This document shows positions 1 to 9,411 of a DNA stretch of 64,000 nucleotides, piece after piece. Under the pieces are notes generated by a model, which was not told the origin of the DNA, made no database searches, and saw only the letters and a program-made list of their open reading frames with translations. Numbering within the stretch: position 1 is the first letter of the stretch; each line of letters begins with the position of its first letter. Origin of the DNA: Hoylesella timonensis 4401737 = DSM 22865 = JCM 15640. GTDB lineage: Bacteria; Bacteroidota; Bacteroidia; Bacteroidales; Bacteroidaceae. The translations under genes and the position numbers were made by a program. The DNA is taken from the NCBI RefSeq assembly GCF_000455445.1, contig NZ_HG417090.1, forward strand, positions 187,501 to 251,500, read 5' to 3'.

Positions 1-22
1 ATAACTCAATGGGTTAGTGCCT

Positions 23-110
23 TTAACCCATGTAGATAACCAGCTTAACCCATGTAGATAACCAGCTTAACCCATGTAGATAACGGCATTATCCCATGTC
101 TTCAATCTCG
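23..110. repeat. 22-bp intergenic tandem array, locus 1
   Basis: Three to four direct copies with a 22-bp period. Each has a core TTAACCCATGTAGATA and about six changing bases; the last copy decays. The same core and period recur at 21741-21850, 25450-25493 and 38443-38507. No gene overlaps it, and the rest of 1-193 shows nothing else. Confidence 0.85.
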
Positions 111-193
111 GCGGCTCATACTGCCTGTACTTTGGAAGACTGACGCTCGCACATTTTTTTAACGAGAGAGAGGACATTTTGGGGAAAATAAAA

Positions 194-230
194 AAGGCAA
201 TTCAAAGAAGGATATCTTCAAATTGCCTGA
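194..230 (-). terminator. Intrinsic terminator of the DUF1573 gene
   Basis: On the minus strand an imperfect stem GGCAATTTGAAG / CTTCtttGAATTGCC is followed by a run of T. It lies just past the stop codon at 252. Confidence 0.75.
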
Positions 231-251
231 TATTCATAGTGCTATGTTCGT

Positions 252-641
252 CTATTTAGCTTCTTTCATGACTCCCTCGATGTAGAGACGAGTCATTTCT
301 GGATTGCCATTTGTGCGAACAGTAATCGTTTTCTTAAAATGACCAGGGAACTTGCCCTTACCATTATAGGTTACTTTGATTTCGCCTTTCTTACCCGGTT
401 GAATAGGGGTTTTGGTATATGCTGGAACTGTGCAGCCGCAGCTTGCTACAGCCTGATTGATAATCAGAGGCGCATTACCCACATTGGTAAAGGTAAAAAC
501 GCAGGTTTGAACAGGTGAACTCTCACTGAACTCACCGAAACTCTGTGTTGTTTTATCAAACTTGATTTGTGCATTCTGTTGTGCATTTGCCATGGTGAAA
601 CAGGTAAAGAGCATCAACGTTAGCATCATTAATTTTTTCAT
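252..641 (-). CDS. DUF1573 domain secreted protein
   Basis: This 129-residue protein has a signal peptide (about residues 1-20, ending ANA) and a single DUF1573 domain with an Ig-like fold. The family pattern is visible: DFGEFSESS-like start, FTNVGNAPLII, a SCGCTVP motif near residue 70 and a final strand before YIEGVMKE. DUF1573 proteins are abundant periplasmic or surface proteins of Bacteroidota with no settled function. A promoter box TATCTTTG lies at 673-680 on the minus strand, about 32 bp before the start, and a terminator follows. It forms a single-gene unit. Confidence 0.9.
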   Translation of the reverse strand: MKKLMMLTLMLFTCFTMANAQQNAQIKFDKTTQSFGEFSESSPVQTCVFTFTNVGNAPLIINQAVASCGCTVPAYTKTPIQPGKKGEIKVTYNGKGKFPGHFKKTITVRTNGNPEMTRLYIEGVMKEAK

Positions 642-718
642 TGTTTATCCTTTCTTTTACAACTATTCGCTGCAAAGATAGATATAAAATAATGATAACG
701 GTCAAATATTAAGAAAAA

Positions 719-841
719 TTAAACTATTGTCTTCATGAATTTTTCCTCAGAAGATCTCTTTATTTTCTTTTGAGGTCTTGTTGTTGCACATAAGGATAAT
801 ACTATCAGAAATATTAAGCAAATAATAGATGTTTTTTTCAT
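719..841 (-). CDS. Possible 40-residue secreted peptide
   Basis: A short reading frame starts MKKTSIICLIFLIVLSLC and ends after 40 codons. It has a lysine-rich start, a hydrophobic stretch and a basic tail (PQKKIKRSS). The start resembles the lipoproteins around it, so it may be a tiny lipoprotein or the remnant of one. I recognise no family. It overlaps no other gene in the 642-1011 interval. It could equally be chance or a truncated gene. Confidence 0.35.
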   Translation of the reverse strand: MKKTSIICLIFLIVLSLCATTRPQKKIKRSSEEKFMKTIV

Positions 842-1011
842 TATTTAAAAGTTTAAATGTTCACACCTCTTTTCTCCTCTCCCTCCATACAGATGTGTAA
901 AGAGCGTCTTGCCTGCAATCATAGTAGCTTTAATATTTACTTGTATTTGATGGTCCTTTCCATAAAATATATTATAATAGTTATCGCTATATAGAAGTTC
1001 ACAATATTATC

Positions 1012-1539
1012 CTATTCCTTTGTGAAACAATGTATTGATTTTTCAGATAAGTTCACTATAAACATCTTATAATCTTTATTGTTGCCATTTAGTGGATTTA
1101 TTACATCAACAAGGGGGTTACTGGCAAATGCGTTGGTCGTATTTTCTTCATATCTTGTAATTCTATATGCATAAAGATTTACAAATACAAAAAAATGCGT
1201 ATTATCTTTATAGCATAAATATTGTCTAAAATAACAATTTAACACATTATTTTGTTTGTCAAAATAATGGTTGTTATCCTTTTTATCAAGATACTTAATT
1301 ATAAGTGCCTCTACGTCATTTATGCAATCTTCGGTCATCTTTATATATTTCTGATTACTTGTTAAAACCCCTTTCCCATTTATCAATTGAGCGTTAGAAG
1401 CTAAAATGTGAATCTTAGAATTTTGATTACAATCTTTAGCCCATTTCTTTTCAATCCTTATCGACTTTTGTTCAGTCTGTTTACCAGTGCAAGCAAACAA
1501 ACTGAACAAAATTATTACAGCAAAACATTTATACCACAT
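1012..1539 (-). CDS. Hypothetical lipoprotein of the RHS island
   Basis: This 175-residue protein has a lipoprotein signal (hydrophobic residues 6-15, lipobox LFAC with the lipidated Cys at 17, then TGKQTEQ). The mature part is polar and AT-rich in codon use, without a family I can name. It is downstream of the promoter-bearing repeat at 1651-1815 and of other orphan genes of the decayed RHS island on the same strand. By position it could be an immunity protein for an exported RHS toxin, but that is inference only. Confidence 0.75.
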   Translation of the reverse strand: MWYKCFAVIILFSLFACTGKQTEQKSIRIEKKWAKDCNQNSKIHILASNAQLINGKGVLTSNQKYIKMTEDCINDVEALIIKYLDKKDNNHYFDKQNNVLNCYFRQYLCYKDNTHFFVFVNLYAYRITRYEENTTNAFASNPLVDVINPLNGNNKDYKMFIVNLSEKSIHCFTKE

Positions 1540-1650
1540 ATACTAAAATTTATAATCAAAGCCAACTGTTCCTGGTTGGTCGGTGTTTTTATATGTAATA
1601 GGTTTTCCATTCTTATCTTTAACAAACTCTCCATTACGATATACTTCGTA

Positions 1651-1815
1651 GAGTCAACCAGCAAGTGCAAAATTAGTCAATCCTTTTATAAAACTCTTGT
1701 TTGGTGTTGAAAACTTGAGTTTTTCACTTCCAATCTGGAGTACAAAGTGCCGACGCGTTCTCGTATATTCACTTTTCATTGTTTTGGACTACAAATATAG
1801 CAAAAGGCAGTGAAT
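1651..1815 (-). repeat. Promoter-bearing dispersed repeat (module R2), copy 1, with a 41-codon frame
   Basis: On the minus strand the module holds the box TATATTTG (1799-1792), then a frame from ATG at 1779 to TGA at 1654 encoding 41 residues (MKSEYTRTRRHFVLQIGSEK...). About 90 bp of it recur almost unchanged at 4320-4409 and 42262-42352, and its first 100 bp or so recur at 40440-40546. In the plus-strand copies the start codon or frame is damaged. In the 40502 copy the shifted frame begins MNVRERIGTLCARLGVEFQ and continues into CPHC, so this is probably the 5' end of a lost IS transposase or zinc-ribbon gene. Confidence 0.7.
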
Positions 1816-1963
1816 CTTTCCTCGCCTCTACGCCAAACCATATAAACATCATATTGATAATCAGATGATTATTTTGATAACTCTCGATTTGGAGCATTAC
1901 CCGAAATTTGTTATATCTTAGAACTCTGTTATTCAAAGATATTCTGAATTTGTCGAATTCACG

Positions 1964-2410
1964 TTAATTAGAATAGTCATCTATCTGAAATAATATCCAA
2001 GAACGCTTATCTGTTTTAAATAAATATTTCATATATATTCCCGAATCATAGCCCTTTAAGATAACAGTATGCGTCATTGTATCAACCTTTAACATTATTT
2101 TTTGCCCATCTATTATAGAATCGTTGAATTTTGTATATATCCAATCACTCTTGCTGATATGAAGAATCGAGTCTGTCTCTTCATAATCATAACCTTCATA
2201 TATAATTTTCAACGGAAACAAAATGTGTTTCCGTTGAAAACATGAGTCTGAGGCGAACTTTTTGAAAAAATCATAAAAAGTTGTTTTTCCTGTCACATTT
2301 TTTTTTAGTGATATCACAGCCCTATCCTTTAAAACTTGCTTTTTATTATTTGGTTGTGCACAGCTTATTAAACAGAGGAAAACAAATAGTATGTAAGTAA
2401 ACTTATTCAT
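1964..2410 (-). CDS. Small lipoprotein, DUF4348-like
   Basis: This is a 148-residue protein with a clear lipoprotein signal peptide (LCLISC, Cys at 17). The segment TFYDFFKKFASDSCFQ followed by a basic stretch and FPLK resembles the DUF4348 family of small Bacteroidota lipoproteins; the match was judged by eye. It sits between the truncated RHS gene and the R2 repeat, all on the minus strand. Its start codon lies 15 bp from an IS remnant at 2425-2603. An immunity role is possible from context but not shown. Confidence 0.7.
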   Translation of the reverse strand: MNKFTYILFVFLCLISCAQPNNKKQVLKDRAVISLKKNVTGKTTFYDFFKKFASDSCFQRKHILFPLKIIYEGYDYEETDSILHISKSDWIYTKFNDSIIDGQKIMLKVDTMTHTVILKGYDSGIYMKYLFKTDKRSWILFQIDDYSN

Positions 2411-2424
2411 AATATATGATAACT

Positions 2425-2603
2425 ACTCGTTGGCGGAATTTATTTAAGTTGATAAGTATGAGTAAAAAGTTGCACACGTCGTTGAGCTTTTAGTAACTTA
2501 GTGGTACAAAATCTATTAGGTTATAAAATCATTGCTATGCACAACCTCATGGCAAAGTTCCAAAAAATACTTGAAATCTGCAAGCAATATGCTGGAAATC
2601 AAG
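2425..2603 (+). mobile_element. Truncated IS 5' end (R1), copy A
   Basis: About 180 bp match 4123-4302 almost base for base and 24873-25080 more loosely. On the plus strand it has about 110 bp of non-coding end, then a reading frame from ATG 2537 (MHNLMAKFQKILEICKQYAG) that looks like the N-terminus of a transposase. The frame is cut by the RHS-associated repeat at 2604. The IS family is not certain. Confidence 0.65.
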
Positions 2604-2700
2604 TTTGCCTCTGCCCTCATTGGCACAATCGTTGAGCGTTCCTCTACGATTGGCTGCACTCGGCATCGTGCAAGCAAGCTTGCCTCTGCTTTCGCTTAAA
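2604..2700 (-). repeat. 75-bp RHS-inserted element, about 1.3 tandem copies
   Basis: On the minus strand GCAGAGGCAAGCTTGCTTG, ATGCCGAGTGCAGCCAATCG and TCAACGATTGTGCCAA form a unit that starts to repeat after 75 bp. The same unit lies in frame inside the RHS gene at 39077-39157, and a decayed reverse copy lies at 38710-38784. Here it terminates the RHS frame. Confidence 0.75.
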
Positions 2701-3651
2701 CGAATAATTCTCATCGGCTGCCAGCAAGCGGTTCTCCTCGTCCCACTTGAACTTCTGCTCACTTGCCCTGTCGTCTTCCTTGTTGTCTTTCTTTACACGA
2801 GAGGTGGTGATGTAGACCAGGTTTCCATTGAGGTCGTAAGCGTACTTGTGTCCGTTATTGATGTTCGTGCTGTCCGTAGGAGTTTCTTCCGTGCGGTAGT
2901 TGATGTCACGGACACTGGCCAGTTGGAACTTATGCCCCGTAGAGCCCTGATAGGTGTAGGTGAGGTCATAGCCTGCATTGAGGGTACCGTTGAACTGCAC
3001 GTTACTTTGCGTGAGGTGCTGCTTCTTGCTTGTGATTCGATGCATGTTGTCGTAGCCCATGGCAAGGGTGTAAGATGTCGTCTTATTGTCCGTTCCCTTG
3101 TAAGTACCTGTTGAGCTTGACAAACGGTACAAAGGGTCATAAGTATAGCTGTGGCTCTTCTGTCCGCCAGCCTTGCCACTCTGTGGGAGCGGAGCATTGT
3201 TCTGAACACCCAACACATTGCTCACGGCATCATAGCTGTAGACATTGTCCATGATGGTACCTGCCTTGGCATTCACTACAAGGTTCTGCAACCGTCTGCG
3301 TGCAGGGTCGTAGCTGTAGAACGTTTCCGCTCCGTTACAGTATTTCAGGTAGGTGCGCTGCTCGAACTTGTCGTAGCCTATCTTACTGACATAGTCGTAA
3401 TGGGTAGTTTTATAGCCACTGACCTTCTCTACCTGCCCACCGAGGTTATAGCCGTAGGTTACTTTCTCCTCATCGGGGTAAATCATTTCCAATAGGCGGT
3501 TATGGCTGTCATACTTCCACTGTGTGACGTAAGTTGCCACTGCTTGATTAGGCACAATCAGCGTGCGCACGGTCTTCAACACCTCGCCCAAATTGCCGTA
3601 GTAGTACTCGATGGCACCGCTACCGTCCTTAATAATTATCATCATGCACAA
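2644..3651 (-). pseudogene. RHS/YD-repeat core fragment
   Basis: A 335-codon open frame carries multiple YD repeats (YSYDAVSNVLG, YTYDPLYRL, YAYDLNGNLVY, FKWDEENRLLAADEN). These are typical of the beta-cocoon core of RHS toxin carriers. Both ends are missing. Upstream it begins abruptly at KDGSGAIEYYYGNLGEV, overlapping the end of the gene at 3629-4120. Downstream, after AADENYSFKR, it runs into the 75-bp element and then an IS end, so the DPxGL-type hinge and the toxin tip are lost. It is a relic that may still serve as a recombination partner. Confidence 0.85.
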
Positions 3652-4120
3652 ACCACTTGTTGTTCGTGAGTAAATTTAGTATTTTCTCATTGTTGAATTT
3701 CTTAATTTGAAAAGAAAAGGTTAAATACCCCACGTCAACATTATTATGGATTAACCATTCGAACGTTTCGTCAAAAATAGTTAGGCCTATCATGTAATAA
3801 GTGTCAATACTTTCCTTGCTTCGCCCTCGTGGAGTATAAGTCTTGTTTCCTCTCATGAACTCTATAAACTCTTTCCTTGAAAATATAGAATAGATTTCAT
3901 CTTTTGTTATATTATACCCTTTTGTTAAGTAGATAAAGTTGGAGTCTATGTTTTGGAACAAAGGCATAAAAACAGGCTCTAAAAAATCAACAACAGGCCA
4001 TTCATATTCAAAATTTAAAGTTTTGACTTGTTCTTGGTTATTGACAAAACCGTCAATGTCTAAACTATATATTTTATATAGTTGCTCTGTTATATGTGAA
4101 TCTATAATACTTTCAATCAT
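3629..4120 (-). CDS. Orphan immunity-like cytoplasmic protein
   Basis: This 163-residue protein has no signal peptide or membrane segment. It is acidic, aromatic-rich and AT-rich (MIESIIDSHITEQLYKIYSL at the start, WFVHDD near the end). I recognise no named family. It sits directly against a headless RHS core, with an IS end 2 bp before its start codon. This is the usual setting of immunity genes carried over from earlier toxin cassettes. A role in neutralising a contact-dependent toxin is inferred from context only. Confidence 0.65.
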   Translation of the reverse strand: MIESIIDSHITEQLYKIYSLDIDGFVNNQEQVKTLNFEYEWPVVDFLEPVFMPLFQNIDSNFIYLTKGYNITKDEIYSIFSRKEFIEFMRGNKTYTPRGRSKESIDTYYMIGLTIFDETFEWLIHNNVDVGYLTFSFQIKKFNNEKILNLLTNNKWFVHDDNY

Positions 4121-4122
4121 TG

Positions 4123-4321
4123 ACTCGTTGGCAGAATTTATTTAAGTTGATAAGTATGAGTAAAAAGTTGTACACGTCGTTAACTTTTTAGTAACTTAGT
4201 GGTACAAAATCTATTAGGTTATAAAATCATTGTTATGCACAACCTCATGGCAAAGTTCCAAAAAATACTTGAAATCTGCAAGCAATATGCTGGAAATCAA
4301 GTCAACGGGAAGAGAACATAG
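4123..4321 (+). mobile_element. Truncated IS 5' end (R1), copy B
   Basis: Near-identical to 2425-2603. The transposase-like frame runs from ATG 4235 through NQVNGKRT to a TAG at 4319-4321, where R2 copy 2 begins. The shared 180 bp gives a direct repeat spanning 2.4-4.3 kb, able to support deletion of the material between. Confidence 0.65.
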
Positions 4322-4409
4322 AGTCAACCAGCAAGTGCAAAAATAGTCAATCATTTTATAAAACTCTTGTTTGGTGTTGAAAACTTGAGTTTTTCACTTC
4401 CAATCTGGA
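4320..4409 (-). repeat. Dispersed repeat R2, copy 2 (partial)
   Basis: It carries 90 bp nearly identical to 1651-1738 and 42262-42352 (inverted), without the promoter part. The reading frame is interrupted by TGA after SFIK. It lies between IS end B and the aspS promoter. Confidence 0.8.
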
Positions 4410-4464
4410 TGATACCGCACAAAGCTGGCGTAAAAATTTGAAATGCAGATTAGTGATTGCAGAC

Positions 4465-4496
4465 TTTGCTTGTTTCAGCAATTTTAATTAATTTTG
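4465..4496 (+). promoter_or_regulatory. aspS promoter
   Basis: TTTG (4465-4468), a 20-bp spacer and TAATTTTG (4489-4496) match the Bacteroidota sigma-ABfr consensus. Transcription would start near 4503, about 50 nt before the start codon. Confidence 0.7.
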
Positions 4497-4553
4497 CAAT
4501 GTTGTAAATGGAATCCATTGTGGGCTCCTAAAAATGAATATAATTTTCAAACT

Positions 4554-6314
4554 ATGTATAGAACAAATACATGTGGAGAGTTAAGGCTCTCTGATGTGAA
4601 CAAGGAAGTAACCTTGTCGGGATGGGTACAACGCACCCGAAAAATGGGCGGAATGACTTTTGTTGATTTGCGCGACCGTTATGGAATAACACAACTGGTT
4701 TTTAATGAAGCCGCTGATGCAAAGCTCTGTGAACAGGCAAACAAGCTGGGACGTGAGTTCTGTATTCAGGTCAAAGGCACGGTGAGCGAACGACAAAGCA
4801 AAAATGAAAAGATGCCCACAGGAGACATTGAGATACTTGTGAGTCAATTAGTGATTTTGAGCGAGAGCCTCACACCTCCTTTTAAGATAGAGGATGAGAC
4901 AGATGGTGGCGATGATTTGCGCATGAAGTATCGCTATTTGGATTTGCGTCGCCCTACGGTGCGGAAGAATCTCGAATTGCGTCATCGCATGACTATTCTG
5001 ATTCGTAATTTCTTGGATAATGAGCAGTTCATTGAGGTGGAAACACCTATACTGATTGGGTCTACTCCCGAGGGCGCACGTGATTTTGTGGTACCTTCAC
5101 GTATGAACCCAGGACAGTTCTATGCACTACCACAAAGTCCTCAAACCTTGAAACAGTTGTTAATGGTGAGCGGCTTCGACCGTTACTTCCAGATAGCTAA
5201 ATGTTTCAGAGATGAAGACTTGCGTGCCGACCGACAGCCTGAGTTTACACAAATAGACTGTGAGATGAGCTTTGTCGATCAGGAAGATGTGATTGGCTTG
5301 TTTGAAAACCTTTGTCGTCATCTTTTCAAGGAAATTCGAGGAGTTGAATTGCCTGCCAAGCTGCAACAAATGACTTGGGCAGAGGCGATGAAACGCTTTG
5401 GAAGCGATAAACCCGACTTGCGGTTTGGAATGGAGTTTGTGGAACTGATGGATACTCTGAAGGGGAAAGCAGACTTCAGTGTGTTTAACGAGGCAGCTTA
5501 TATTGGTGGAATTTGTGTACCGGGCTGTGCTAACTACACGCGCAAGCAATTGGATGGCTTGACAGAGTTTGTAAAGCGTCCACAGGTAGGTGCCAAAGGA
5601 TTGGTGTACATTAAATATAATGAGGACGGGAGTATCAAGAGTTCCATCGATAAATTTTATACACAAGAGCAGCTGTTAGCGGTGAAAGAGCAGATGGGGG
5701 CTAAAGATGGCGACCTTGTGCTGATATTGAGCGGAAACCAACCTAACAAGACTCGCGTACAGTTGTGTGCGCTGAGACTTGAGATGGGCGAACGACTCGG
5801 CTTGCGAGATAAGAACAAGTTTGAGTGTCTGTGGATTGTCGATTTCCCACTCTTTGAGTGGAGCGACGAGGAACAGCGATTGATGGCAACACATCATCCG
5901 TTTACCATGCCCAATCCAGAAGATATCCCACTGCTGGACGAACATCCCGAGAAAGTTAGAGCAAAGGCTTACGACTTTGTTTGCAATGGCATCGAAGTGG
6001 GAGGTGGCAGTTTGAGAATCCATGACGGTCAGTTACAAGCAAAAATGTTTGAAATCTTAGGCTTCACTCCAGAAAAAGCCATGGCTCAATTTGGCTTCTT
6101 AATCAATGCCTTTAAGTACGGTGCGCCACCTCATGCAGGGTTAGCATTCGGCCTGGATCGCTTTGTGAGCATCATGGCTGGGCTTGACAGTATTCGTGAC
6201 TGTATTGCCTTCCCAAAAAACAACAGCGGAAGGGATGTGATGTTAGATGCTCCTAATTGTATCGATGATAAGCAGTTGGATGAATTGCAGATAAAACTTG
6301 ATTTACATCAATAA
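4554..6314 (+). CDS. aspS: Aspartyl-tRNA synthetase
   Basis: AspRS charges tRNA-Asp with aspartate in the cytoplasm. From ATG 4554 ([15 protein letters not shown]) the protein has 586 residues, the usual bacterial length. It has an N-terminal OB-fold anticodon domain ([19 protein letters not shown]), class II motif 2 ([19 protein letters not shown]), the bacterial GAD insertion in the middle, and motif 3 ([10 protein letters not shown]) near the C-terminus. An in-frame ATG 60 bp upstream (4494) overlaps the promoter and lacks homology, so the later start is preferred. It is bacterial type, not the short archaeal type. Confidence 0.97.
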   Translation: MYRTNTCGELRLSDVNKEVTLSGWVQRTRKMGGMTFVDLRDRYGITQLVFNEAADAKLCEQANKLGREFCIQVKGTVSERQSKNEKMPTGDIEILVSQLVILSESLTPPFKIEDETDGGDDLRMKYRYLDLRRPTVRKNLELRHRMTILIRNFLDNEQFIEVETPILIGSTPEGARDFVVPSRMNPGQFYALPQSPQTLKQLLMVSGFDRYFQIAKCFRDEDLRADRQPEFTQIDCEMSFVDQEDVIGLFENLCRHLFKEIRGVELPAKLQQMTWAEAMKRFGSDKPDLRFGMEFVELMDTLKGKADFSVFNEAAYIGGICVPGCANYTRKQLDGLTEFVKRPQVGAKGLVYIKYNEDGSIKSSIDKFYTQEQLLAVKEQMGAKDGDLVLILSGNQPNKTRVQLCALRLEMGERLGLRDKNKFECLWIVDFPLFEWSDEEQRLMATHHPFTMPNPEDIPLLDEHPEKVRAKAYDFVCNGIEVGGGSLRIHDGQLQAKMFEILGFTPEKAMAQFGFLINAFKYGAPPHAGLAFGLDRFVSIMAGLDSIRDCIAFPKNNSGRDVMLDAPNCIDDKQLDELQIKLDLHQ

Positions 6315-6392
6315 ACGACGATTTTTATGCGTCGTTGGCTGCAAATGTGTTATTTCGTTAATTGAAAATTAGTATATTTAAAAGAAAAATAC

Positions 6393-6435
6393 TACTTTTG
6401 TATCATAAATTATAAACAAACAGCCACATGTGGCT
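6393..6435 (+). promoter_or_regulatory. Promoter box and 14-bp palindrome before the winged-helix gene
   Basis: TACTTTTG (6393-6400) is a good -7 box. The perfect palindrome AGCCACATGTGGCT (6422-6435) falls about 22 bp downstream, in the leader. It may be an operator or a small mRNA hairpin. Confidence 0.5.
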
Positions 6436-6461
6436 TAATAATAATTAATAACTTAGCGATT

Positions 6462-6758
6462 ATGACAGAAAAGAAAGTAACAACAGCAGCAGCTTCTAAG
6501 AAGGCAGCTCCAGCAAAGAAAACTACAGCATGCAAAAGAACTTCTGTGAAGAAGGCTGCATTGGTAGTAAACGCGGAAAGTGTTGGTTTCCGTGCTGGTG
6601 ATGTTTATCAAACATTGGCATCAGCTGGTAAGGCAATGAGCGTAGCTGAAATTGCTAAAGCTGCAAAAATCGGAACAGAAGAAGTTTACTTAGGAATAGG
6701 TTGGCTTTTCAAAGAAGGTAAAATAAAAGATGCTGATCATCTTTTTACCTTAGCTTAA
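6462..6758 (+). CDS. Winged-helix protein (DUF2582-like) with Lys/Ala-rich tail
   Basis: This 98-residue protein has two parts. Residues 1-34 are a basic Ala/Lys-rich tail (KKAAPAKKTTACKR), like those of histone-like proteins. Residues 40-98 form a winged helix (AGDVYQTLASAG, MSVAEIAKAAKIGTEEVYLGIGWL, FKEGKIKDADHLF) matching the DUF2582 group. The layout suggests a nucleoid-associated or regulatory DNA-binding protein. It has its own promoter, a palindrome in the leader and a strong terminator, so it is monocistronic and probably well expressed. The specific target is unknown. Confidence 0.8.
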   Translation: MTEKKVTTAAASKKAAPAKKTTACKRTSVKKAALVVNAESVGFRAGDVYQTLASAGKAMSVAEIAKAAKIGTEEVYLGIGWLFKEGKIKDADHLFTLA

Positions 6759-6792
6759 ATCGTGCAATTCTCTTAGAGAGATACAACTGCAA

Positions 6793-6835
6793 AAGATGAG
6801 TTTGTTTTGGATAAAAACAAACTCATCTTTTTTAA
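6793..6835. terminator. Strong terminator
   Basis: The stem AAGATGAGTTTGTTTT / AAAACAAACTCATCTT, a short loop and TTTTTT follow the winged-helix gene. The A-rich left side lets it also serve the convergent gene at 6858. Confidence 0.85.
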
Positions 6836-6857
6836 GTGCTATGCTTGCTGTCGCAGT

Positions 6858-7253
6858 TTACTGGTAATCCTTTACACGTATGGTTTGTTGATAAAGCACC
6901 TTGTTAGGATTTTTGCTTGAATGAATGATATAGGCAAAATTATAGTTTGCTTCTTTCAGCTTCTTGATACTTGTGTTATCTTTGATTTCCTTAATCAGAA
7001 GTGAATGTAACTTTTGCGTGTTTCGCTTGACGATTTCAGGATTATCCAATTCGTCCACAAACGAACAAAAGTATTGGTATGTTTTCGTAGCTTTGTCAAA
7101 GGTCACACTATCTGTTCTGGTACTGTTGACAACAGGAGTGGGACAGTATTTCTCGGTGTATTCCTTAGCTTCACGAACACATCTATCTTCTAAATTTTCG
7201 TGACAGCTCATCAGAGCTAAAACGGTGGTTGCGACAATAAAAATCCTTTTCAT
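6858..7253 (-). CDS. Hypothetical lipoprotein
   Basis: 131 residues with a lipoprotein signal (VLALMSC, Cys at 17). The mature part has Cys residues in DRCVREAKEY and TEKYCPTP and a predicted alpha/beta mix; no family is recognised. A -7 box TATCTTTG lies at 7282-7275 on the minus strand, about 22 bp before the start. The terminator at 6793-6835 closes this one-gene unit. Confidence 0.75.
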   Translation of the reverse strand: MKRIFIVATTVLALMSCHENLEDRCVREAKEYTEKYCPTPVVNSTRTDSVTFDKATKTYQYFCSFVDELDNPEIVKRNTQKLHSLLIKEIKDNTSIKKLKEANYNFAYIIHSSKNPNKVLYQQTIRVKDYQ

Positions 7254-7351
7254 TTGTTGATGTTTGTTTCTTGCAAAGATACATATATTTTACTAATTTT
7301 ATGAATAGCTCCAACGAATTATTAAAGATAAATAGCTATCTTTGCAGAAGT

Positions 7352-7549
7352 TTGGCTTCGCCTCAACATAGAAAGTAAACTTTCTCTGTCTTCGGCTTGC
7401 GCAACCTTTATAGAAGATTGGCTTCGCCTCCACATAGAAAGTAAACTTTCTCTGTCTTCGGCTTGCGCAATCTTTATAGAAGATTGGCTTCGCCTCAACA
7501 TAGAAAGTAAACTTTCTCTGTCTTCGGCTCGCGCAACCTTTGCACAACA
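7352..7549. repeat. Three 66-bp tandem repeats before lepA
   Basis: TTGGCTTCGCCTC recurs at 7352, 7418 and 7484, with the whole 66-bp unit conserved but for a few bases. Each unit holds a self-complementary AGAAAGTAAACTTTCT and ends near GCGCAACCTTT. The period is three times 22 bp. The only open frame through it (minus strand) just mirrors the repeat. It ends about 45 bp before the lepA start. Confidence 0.9.
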
Positions 7550-7593
7550 GGATTATTGACGATAACTAAATTGGCAGATAACGAAACAAACCA

Positions 7594-9375
7594 ATGAATA
7601 GAATTAGGAATTTTTGTATAATAGCTCATATTGATCACGGGAAATCAACCTTAGCAGACCGGTTGTTAGAATATACGAATACGGTACAAGTAACAGGCGG
7701 TCAGATGTTGGATGATATGGATTTGGAGAAAGAGCGTGGTATAACGATTAAGAGTCATGCCATCCAAATGGAGTATCAGTATGAAGGCGAAAACTATATA
7801 CTCAATCTCATTGATACTCCTGGACACGTTGACTTCTCGTATGAAGTGAGCAGAAGTATTGCGGCGTGTGAGGGAGCACTCTTGGTTGTTGATGCAACAC
7901 AGGGTGTGCAGGCTCAAACCATATCAAACTTGTATATGGCGATCGACCACGATTTGGAAATTATTCCTGTCATCAACAAGATTGATATGCCTTCGGCAAT
8001 GCCTGAAGAAGTGGAAGATGAAATCATTGAACTCATTGGTTGTGAACGCTCGGATATTTTACGTGCATCGGGGAAGACAGGACAGGGAATAGAAGAAATC
8101 TTGAAAGCGGTAGTGGAGCGTGTGCCTCATCCAGTAGGAGATACAGATGCGCCCTTGCAGGCTTTGATTTTCGATTCCGTCTTTAATAGTTTTCGTGGTA
8201 TCATCGCTTACTTCAAAATAGAAAATGGAAGTATCAAGAAAGGCGATAAAGTCAAATTCTATAACACTGGAATGGAATATGATGCCGACGAAATCGGAAT
8301 TCTTAAGATGAATATGGTTCCGAAGCAGGAGCTTAGCACAGGTGAAGTGGGATATATCATTAGCGGAATTAAGGATGCCAAAGAGGTGAAGGTTGGTGAT
8401 ACCATTACTCATGTTGCTCGTCCTTGTACGCAAGCTATCTCTGGTTTCCAAGAAGTGAAGCCCATGGTCTTTGCGGGTGTCTATCCGATAGATCCCAATG
8501 ACTATGAAAATCTGCGTGCTTCCTTGGAAAAGCTGCAACTCAACGATGCGTCGTTGTCTTTTCTCCCTGAATCGTCCATCGCACTCGGCTTTGGTTTCAG
8601 ATGTGGATTCTTAGGACTGTTGCACATGGAGATTGTGCAAGAACGCTTGGACAGGGAATTTAATATGGAAGTGATTACTACCGTTCCCAACGTTTCTTAT
8701 ATGGTTTATGACAAACATGGCGAATCGAAGGAAGTTCATAATCCATCGGGACTTCCTGAACAGACGATGATTGAACATATTGAAGAGCCTTATATTAAAG
8801 CCACGATCATCACGGACGCTAATTATATAGGTCCGATTATGACGCTTTGTTTGGACAAACGAGGGGAATTGATAAAACAGGAATTTATTTCTGGCAATAG
8901 GGTAGAGCTGCATTTTATGTTGCCATTAGGCGAAATCGTGATAGACTTTTACGATAAGTTGAAATCTATCTCTAAGGGATATGCCTCATTCGATTACCAT
9001 GTGGATTCGTTCAGACCTTCTAAACTTGCAAAATTGGATATTCTCTTGAATGGTGAGCCTGTGGATGCGCTTTCTACTTTAACACACCAAGACAATGCGG
9101 TGACCTTAGGAAGGAAGATGTGCGAAAAACTGAAAGATTTAATTCCAAGACAGCAATTTGACATTGCGATACAGGCGGCTATTGGAGGTAAGATCGTTGC
9201 AAGAGAGACTATCAAATGTGTACGCAAAGATGTGACTGCCAAATGTTACGGTGGTGATGTGAGTCGTAAACGAAAACTCTTAGAGAAGCAGAAGAAGGGT
9301 AAGAAGCGGATGAAACAGATTGGTAATGTAGAGGTTCCGCAGAAGGCTTTCCTTGCTGTTCTGAAATTAGATTAG
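7594..9375 (+). CDS. lepA: Elongation factor 4 (LepA)
   Basis: A ribosome-associated GTPase related to EF-G that acts during stalled or stressed translation. The 593-residue length is standard. G1 AHIDHGKST is at residues 10-18, G2 RGITIKS follows, G3 is DTPGHVDF and G4 NKID. The LepA-specific C-terminal region is present (basic [17 protein letters not shown]). The start [10 protein letters not shown] is the only sensible one. It is followed after 36 bp by a Crp-like gene on the same strand. The leader contains the 66-bp repeats. Confidence 0.97.
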   Translation: MNRIRNFCIIAHIDHGKSTLADRLLEYTNTVQVTGGQMLDDMDLEKERGITIKSHAIQMEYQYEGENYILNLIDTPGHVDFSYEVSRSIAACEGALLVVDATQGVQAQTISNLYMAIDHDLEIIPVINKIDMPSAMPEEVEDEIIELIGCERSDILRASGKTGQGIEEILKAVVERVPHPVGDTDAPLQALIFDSVFNSFRGIIAYFKIENGSIKKGDKVKFYNTGMEYDADEIGILKMNMVPKQELSTGEVGYIISGIKDAKEVKVGDTITHVARPCTQAISGFQEVKPMVFAGVYPIDPNDYENLRASLEKLQLNDASLSFLPESSIALGFGFRCGFLGLLHMEIVQERLDREFNMEVITTVPNVSYMVYDKHGESKEVHNPSGLPEQTMIEHIEEPYIKATIITDANYIGPIMTLCLDKRGELIKQEFISGNRVELHFMLPLGEIVIDFYDKLKSISKGYASFDYHVDSFRPSKLAKLDILLNGEPVDALSTLTHQDNAVTLGRKMCEKLKDLIPRQQFDIAIQAAIGGKIVARETIKCVRKDVTAKCYGGDVSRKRKLLEKQKKGKKRMKQIGNVEVPQKAFLAVLKLD

Positions 9376-9411
9376 GAAGAAGAAAATGCTAACTTTAACA
9401 ATCATACAAAA

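Noticed and set aside
23..110. CRISPR array
   Set aside because: Period is only 22 bp, spacers are 6-7 bp, and no cas genes are in the window.
2605..3495. Plus-strand ORFs opposite the RHS fragment
   Set aside because: Shadows of the GC-richer RHS frame; the YD repeats are on the minus strand.
7299..7547. 82-codon minus-strand ORF
   Set aside because: Its protein repeats with the 66-bp DNA repeat and has no domain; it is a by-product of the repeats.
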